Source: JAEVLT01 sp964484065 (GTDB lineage Bacteria > Bacillota > Bacilli > Bacillales > Cytobacillaceae). Taken from it: a stretch of DNA of 64,000 nucleotides. The notes beneath the pieces are model-generated. The model was not told the DNA's origin, ran no database searches, and saw only the letters and a list, made by a program, of their open reading frames with translations. The stretch is from NCBI GenBank assembly GCA_964484065.1, contig CAZAEW010000001.1:62001-126000 (forward strand), written 5' to 3'. This document shows positions 60,686 to 64,000 of this stretch, piece by piece. The stretch's first letter is position 1, and each line of letters begins with the position of its first letter. A program made the translations under genes and the position numbers.

Positions 60686-60919
60686 TTACTTCTTGCTATT
60701 TATGTAATTAACAGCGTCACCAACTGTGATGATCTTTTCAGCATCGTCGTCAGAGATTTCCATATCGAACTCATCTTCTAATTCCATTACTAACTCAACT
60801 ACGTCAAGGGAATCTGCACCAAGGTCATCTTTGAAAGAAGCTTCAAGAGTGATTGCTGACTCTTCAACTCCTAAACGGTCAATGATGATCTTTGTTACAC
60901 GTTCTAATACATCTGCCAT
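60686..60919 (-). CDS. acpP: Acyl carrier protein
   Basis: Carries growing acyl chains on a phosphopantetheine arm. The 77-residue acidic protein has the attachment serine S37 in GADSLDVVELVMELEDEF. GAGGGGAGGTGAAC precedes the ATG. It is followed by a terminator and preceded by 77 bases with its own extended -10, so it is likely expressed far above the rest of the fab cluster. Confidence 0.98.
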   Translation of the reverse strand: MADVLERVTKIIIDRLGVEESAITLEASFKDDLGADSLDVVELVMELEDEFDMEISDDDAEKIITVGDAVNYINSKK

Positions 60920-60949
60920 GCTTGTTCACCTCCCCTCAAGCTATTATAG

Positions 60950-60958
60950 AGTATAACA
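60950..60958 (-). promoter_or_regulatory. Extended -10 promoter candidate for acpP
   Basis: The minus strand reads TGTTATACT (TGn plus TATACT), about 30 bases before the acpP start codon. A TTGCTA lies 19 bases upstream of the -10, a long spacer, so the TGn motif would have to compensate. Confidence 0.5.
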
Positions 60959-60996
60959 TAAAATAAAGAAAGAATAGCAAGATAAAAAGTTTTCAT

Positions 60997-61740
60997 TTAC
61001 ATTACCATGCCGCCATCGATATGGAGGGTTTGACCTGTCATATAGGAACTGTCATCAGAAGCAAGGAAAGCAGCAGCTTTTGCAATGTCCTTTGGCTCCC
61101 CAAACCGGGCTAAAGGAATCTGTTTTAACATTTCTGTCTTTACCTCTTCCGTCAGCTTATCGGTCATATCCGTTGAAATGAAGCCTGGTGCCAGTGCATT
61201 GACTGTAATGCCCCTTGAAGCCAGCTCTTTTGCAGTTGTTTTCGTCAAACCGATCACTCCTGCTTTGGCTGCCACATAATTTGCTTGTCCTGGGTTGCCG
61301 CAGACGCCGACGATGGAAGCGATATTAATAATTCTTCCTGACCGTTGCTTCATCATTTGTCTTGTCACGGCTTTTGTACACAGGAAGACACCTTTTAGGT
61401 TGGTGTTGATGACATCATCCCATTCTTCTTCCTTCATTCGCATCAGCAGATTATCCTTAGTGATTCCAGCATTGTTGACAAGAATATCAAGATGCCCAAA
61501 ACGGTCGACTGTTTCCTTGACCATTGCCGCTACCTCTTCGGAATTTGAGACATTGCACTTAACCGCAAACGCCTCTCGGCCCAGCTTTTTAATTTCATCC
61601 ACTACTTCGTTTGCTTTTGCTTCGCTGCCGGCATAATTGACAGCAACATTTGCTCCACGACTTGCAAGTTCAAGAGCTATTTCCCTGCCAATTCCTCTTG
61701 ATGCGCCTGTTACAAGGGCCGTTTTGCCTTCTAAACTCAT
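60997..61740 (-). CDS. fabG: 3-oxoacyl-[acyl-carrier-protein] reductase
   Basis: NADPH-dependent reductase of fatty-acid elongation. Short-chain dehydrogenase motifs are present: TGASRGIGREIALEL at the N-terminus, LVNNAGIT, the catalytic serine in IINIASIVG and YVAAKAG (Tyr/Lys). The C-terminal GQTLHIDGGMVM is typical. The length of 247 is standard. The start overlaps fabD by 4 bases and AAGGAGG lies upstream. Confidence 0.97.
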   Translation of the reverse strand: MSLEGKTALVTGASRGIGREIALELASRGANVAVNYAGSEAKANEVVDEIKKLGREAFAVKCNVSNSEEVAAMVKETVDRFGHLDILVNNAGITKDNLLMRMKEEEWDDVINTNLKGVFLCTKAVTRQMMKQRSGRIINIASIVGVCGNPGQANYVAAKAGVIGLTKTTAKELASRGITVNALAPGFISTDMTDKLTEEVKTEMLKQIPLARFGEPKDIAKAAAFLASDDSSYMTGQTLHIDGGMVM

Positions 61741-62684
61741 CGGTTTTCCTCCTTCAATGCTTCCATTACAGCAAGTGCTGTTTCCTCATCTGAAACAGAA
61801 TAGGTCTTCGCTTCACGGCTGATTTTTTTCACCAATCCGGATAAAACCTTGCCGGGACCAATTTCGATGAATGTATCAACGCCAAGCTCCACCATCTTTT
61901 GGACAGAATCCTCCCAAAGTACCGGCGAATAAAGCTGCTCAATTAATTTTTCTTTTATTTCACCAGCATCCTGCATTGGTTCAGCCGTAACATTGGCAAT
62001 AACCGGTTTTTGCGTATCTTTCATGTTAATCTTATCAAGTTCTTCTTTTAATTGGCCTGCTGCCGGTTTCATCAGCGAAGAGTGAAACGGTCCGCTGACT
62101 ACTAATGGAAGAGCTCTTTTTGCTCCAGCCTGTTTTGCTTGCGCAGATGCTAATTCAACCCCTTTTGCTGTTCCGGAAATGACAATTTGCCCCGGGCAAT
62201 TAAGATTAGCAAGCTGGACGGAAAATCCAGAGGCTGTTACTTCATCCGTCACTTCTTTAAGACGGTCTCTGTCGAGCCCAAGGATTGCTGCCATTGTTCC
62301 TTCACCGTTTGGAACAGCTTTCTCCATAAATTCTCCGCGCTTGCGGACAAGGTATACCCCTTCTTCAAAAGTTAATGCCCCTGCAGCAACCAATGCCGTA
62401 TACTCACCAAGGCTGTGCCCTGCTAAATAGTCAGGTTCAATGCCTGATTGCCGAAAAAATTCAAGCACGGCAATGCTTGTGGTCAGCAAGGCTGGCTGCG
62501 CATTAATGGTTAATGTTAATTCCTCCTGCGGACCTTCAAAAATAAGTTCGCTTAATTGATCATTCAGCTTTTCGTCTGCACGATCAAAGATTGCTTTTAT
62601 GTTCGGATGGCTCTCTGCAAGACTTTTCCCCATTCCTACAGCCTGAGAGCCTTGTCCAGGAAACAAAAATGCCGTTTTTCCCAT
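61737..62684 (-). CDS. fabD: Malonyl-CoA:ACP transacylase
   Basis: Transfers malonyl from CoA to ACP to begin elongation. The active-site serine is S91 in GHSLGEYTALVAAGAL, with FLFPGQGSQAVGMG at the N-terminus and the catalytic histidine in VSGPFHSSLM. The length is 315. GAGGTG lies about 11 bases before the ATG. It lies 18 bases after plsX. Confidence 0.97.
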   Translation of the reverse strand: MGKTAFLFPGQGSQAVGMGKSLAESHPNIKAIFDRADEKLNDQLSELIFEGPQEELTLTINAQPALLTTSIAVLEFFRQSGIEPDYLAGHSLGEYTALVAAGALTFEEGVYLVRKRGEFMEKAVPNGEGTMAAILGLDRDRLKEVTDEVTASGFSVQLANLNCPGQIVISGTAKGVELASAQAKQAGAKRALPLVVSGPFHSSLMKPAAGQLKEELDKINMKDTQKPVIANVTAEPMQDAGEIKEKLIEQLYSPVLWEDSVQKMVELGVDTFIEIGPGKVLSGLVKKISREAKTYSVSDEETALAVMEALKEENR

Positions 62685-62702
62685 GTTAATGTTAACACCT
62701 CT

Positions 62703-63701
62703 TTATAATGATGATTTTTCTTTCTGTTCGATGGAGCTTTTGATTAATCCAGTTACATTTTTTTCAACCATTTCCCTCGCCTGGCGGACAGCACTATATA
62801 TTGCCTGTGCGTCGGAAGAGCCATGCGCCTTAATGACAGGGGCTTTCAGGCCAAACAAACCGGCACCGCCGTATTCTGAATAATCCATCTTATTTTTCAG
62901 CTGATAGAGATCAGGTTTTAATACGGCAGCTGCCAGCTTCGTCTTTAAGCTGCTCATTAAAGCTGTCTTTAACATTTTAAAGATGGAAAGGGCAGTACCT
63001 TCAAGTGTTTTTAATACCATGTTGCCCGTAAAACCATCCGTAATAACAACATCAGCGGCTCCTTCAAGAAGATCCCTTGCTTCCACATTGCCAATGAAGT
63101 TAAGATTTGATGCCTTTAACAAGCCAAAAGCCTGTTTGGTTAATTCATTTCCTTTTTTCTCTTCGGTTCCAATATTTAATAAGCCTACCCTTGGACCAGC
63201 GATACCTCGTACTTTTTCACTGTAAATGGATCCCATAATCGCATATTGGAGCAGGTGCTCCGGCTTGGCATCTGCATTGGCGCCGACATCCAGAAGCAGG
63301 AATCCTTCGCCTCCGATTGTCGGGAGGGTCGGAGATAGTGCCGGCCGTTCAATACCTTCAATTCGGCCGATCACAAAAAGACCTGCAGCCATCAACGCTC
63401 CAGTATTACCAGCCGAAATGCAGGCATCTGCATTTCCATCTGCTACTTGCTGCGCAGCGAGAACCATTGAAGCTGTTTTTTTACGGCGGACTGCCCGAAC
63501 AGGTTCGTCCGTTCCAAGTATTACTTCATCAGTATGGATTATCGCAATTCTGTTATGCTCTTTTAAATGTTCCTTAATTTTTTGTTCATCCCCGACAAGA
63601 GTAATACTTAAATCCGGGAAGGCGTCAACAGCTTTCATTGCGCCAAGAACAATTTCTTTCGGGGCATTGTCGCCGCCCATAGCGTCTATTGCCAGTTTCA
63701 T
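62703..63701 (-). CDS. plsX: Phosphate acyltransferase PlsX
   Basis: Peripheral enzyme that makes acyl-phosphate from acyl-ACP for PlsY, the first committed step of phospholipid synthesis in Gram-positives. It begins MKLAIDAMGGDNAPKEIVLG and has SAGNTGALMAAGLFVIGRI, LLDVGANADAKPEHL, IGNVEARDLL and VVITDGFTGNMVLK. The frame opens at an ATG (63710) adjoining AAAGG; the ATG at 63701 has 8-base spacing and yields 332 residues. The SD lies within the end of fapR. Confidence 0.96.
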   Translation of the reverse strand: MKLAIDAMGGDNAPKEIVLGAMKAVDAFPDLSITLVGDEQKIKEHLKEHNRIAIIHTDEVILGTDEPVRAVRRKKTASMVLAAQQVADGNADACISAGNTGALMAAGLFVIGRIEGIERPALSPTLPTIGGEGFLLLDVGANADAKPEHLLQYAIMGSIYSEKVRGIAGPRVGLLNIGTEEKKGNELTKQAFGLLKASNLNFIGNVEARDLLEGAADVVITDGFTGNMVLKTLEGTALSIFKMLKTALMSSLKTKLAAAVLKPDLYQLKNKMDYSEYGGAGLFGLKAPVIKAHGSSDAQAIYSAVRQAREMVEKNVTGLIKSSIEQKEKSSL

Positions 63702-63706
63702 CCTAC

Positions 63707-64000
63707 TCATCCTTTTATTATGTGTTGGCGGTACATTTCAAACTCTCCTGAAAAAACAAGTTCGTTATTAACATAGCTGTTCACTTCAACAAACGTCCGT
63801 CCGCTTTCTTCATCTATTTTTACAACCTTTGCTTTCGCGACGACACGTTCATTTATTTTAACAGCACGCTTAAATTGAATATTTGCTTTAGCTGTTAAGG
63901 CTAACTCATCATTAATGACAGCAACCGCAAGTGAGTTTGCCTGGGCAAAAACGTGATGCCCCCGGGCAATACGATTCCGCTTAAAGACATGTTCCTGTCT
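63707..64000 (-). CDS. fapR: Fatty acid and phospholipid biosynthesis repressor FapR (5' part outside window)
   Basis: Repressor of the fap regulon, released by malonyl-CoA. Only the last 97 residues are inside the window. They read as the hot-dog effector domain: HVFKRNRIARGHHVFAQANS, LAVAVINDELALTAKANIQF, VNERVVAKAKV-like block, and EVNSYVNNELVFSGEFEMYR. This matches the B. subtilis C-terminus closely. The helix-turn-helix domain and the operator, which normally precedes fapR, are outside. The stop codon is TGA at 63709-63707, 5 bases from the plsX start. Confidence 0.93.
   Translation of the reverse strand, partial: RQEHVFKRNRIARGHHVFAQANSLAVAVINDELALTAKANIQFKRAVKINERVVAKAKVVKIDEESGRTFVEVNSYVNNELVFSGEFEMYRQHIIKG

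Noticed and set aside
63226..63771. Plus-strand frame of 181 codons opposite plsX and fapR
   Set aside because: It covers two well-supported minus-strand genes. The Ser/Pro/Ala-rich translation has no known motif.

Overview
The window is a piece of a low-GC Gram-positive chromosome, almost certainly from a motile member of the Bacillaceae (Bacillus in the broad sense). Gene order matches the B. subtilis ylx/fla/che - codY - topA - sucCD - rplS - ffh - smc - fab neighbourhood nearly gene for gene, and the proteins align well with remembered B. subtilis products (CodY, SigD, CheY, FapR, RpsB, TrmFO, SucCD and others). Every real gene I can support is on the minus strand, so the window reads biologically from its right end to its left end. 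I see no rRNA, tRNA, CRISPR array, insertion sequence, phage remnant or broken gene.

Right to left: (1) 64000-60686, the FapR-type lipid regulon: fapR (partial), plsX, fabD, fabG, acpP. (2) 60414-52632, rnc-smc-ftsY, then ylxM-ffh, then rpsP-khpA: RNase III, chromosome condensation, the SRP targeting pathway and ribosomal protein S16. (3) 52528-46872, ylqD-rimM-trmD, rplS with a structured leader, a type I signal peptidase, rbgA, rnhB, and the ylqG-ylqH pair whose products resemble flagellar export proteins. (4) 46681-41061, sucC-sucD, dprA, topA. (5) 40992-35763, trmFO-xerC-hslV-hslU-codY, ending in a strong terminator.

(6) 35374-7331 is a complete fla/che operon of about 28 kb and 34 genes: flgBC, fliEFGHIJ, ylxF, fliK, flgD, a small family gene, flgE, swrD, fliL, fliM, fliY, cheY, fliZPQR, flhBAFG, cheBAWCD, sigD, a small unrecognised gene and swrB. 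It builds basal body, hook, export gate, switch and the chemotaxis phosphorelay, and ends with the sigma factor for late flagellar genes. Genes overlap or abut through most of its length. (7) 7171-4057, rpsB, tsf, pyrH, frr, each but pyrH followed by a terminator. (8) 3849-1, uppS, cdsA, dxr and rseP (partial): isoprenoid, phospholipid and membrane-protease functions.

Many starts were moved from the longest reading frame to a downstream ATG, GTG or TTG with a proper Shine-Dalgarno (SD) sequence; each case is explained. No wholly new multi-gene system is evident. The most unusual signals are at RNA level: a perfect 9-bp hairpin between a strong SD and the GTG start of swrD, hairpins before flgE and between cheD and sigD, direct repeats around the putative topA promoter, and a tiny SD-preceded reading frame in front of hslV. 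Among proteins, the ylqG-ylqH pair and the sigD-swrB spacer gene are the least explained. All functional calls rest on remembered family knowledge, not on a database search.
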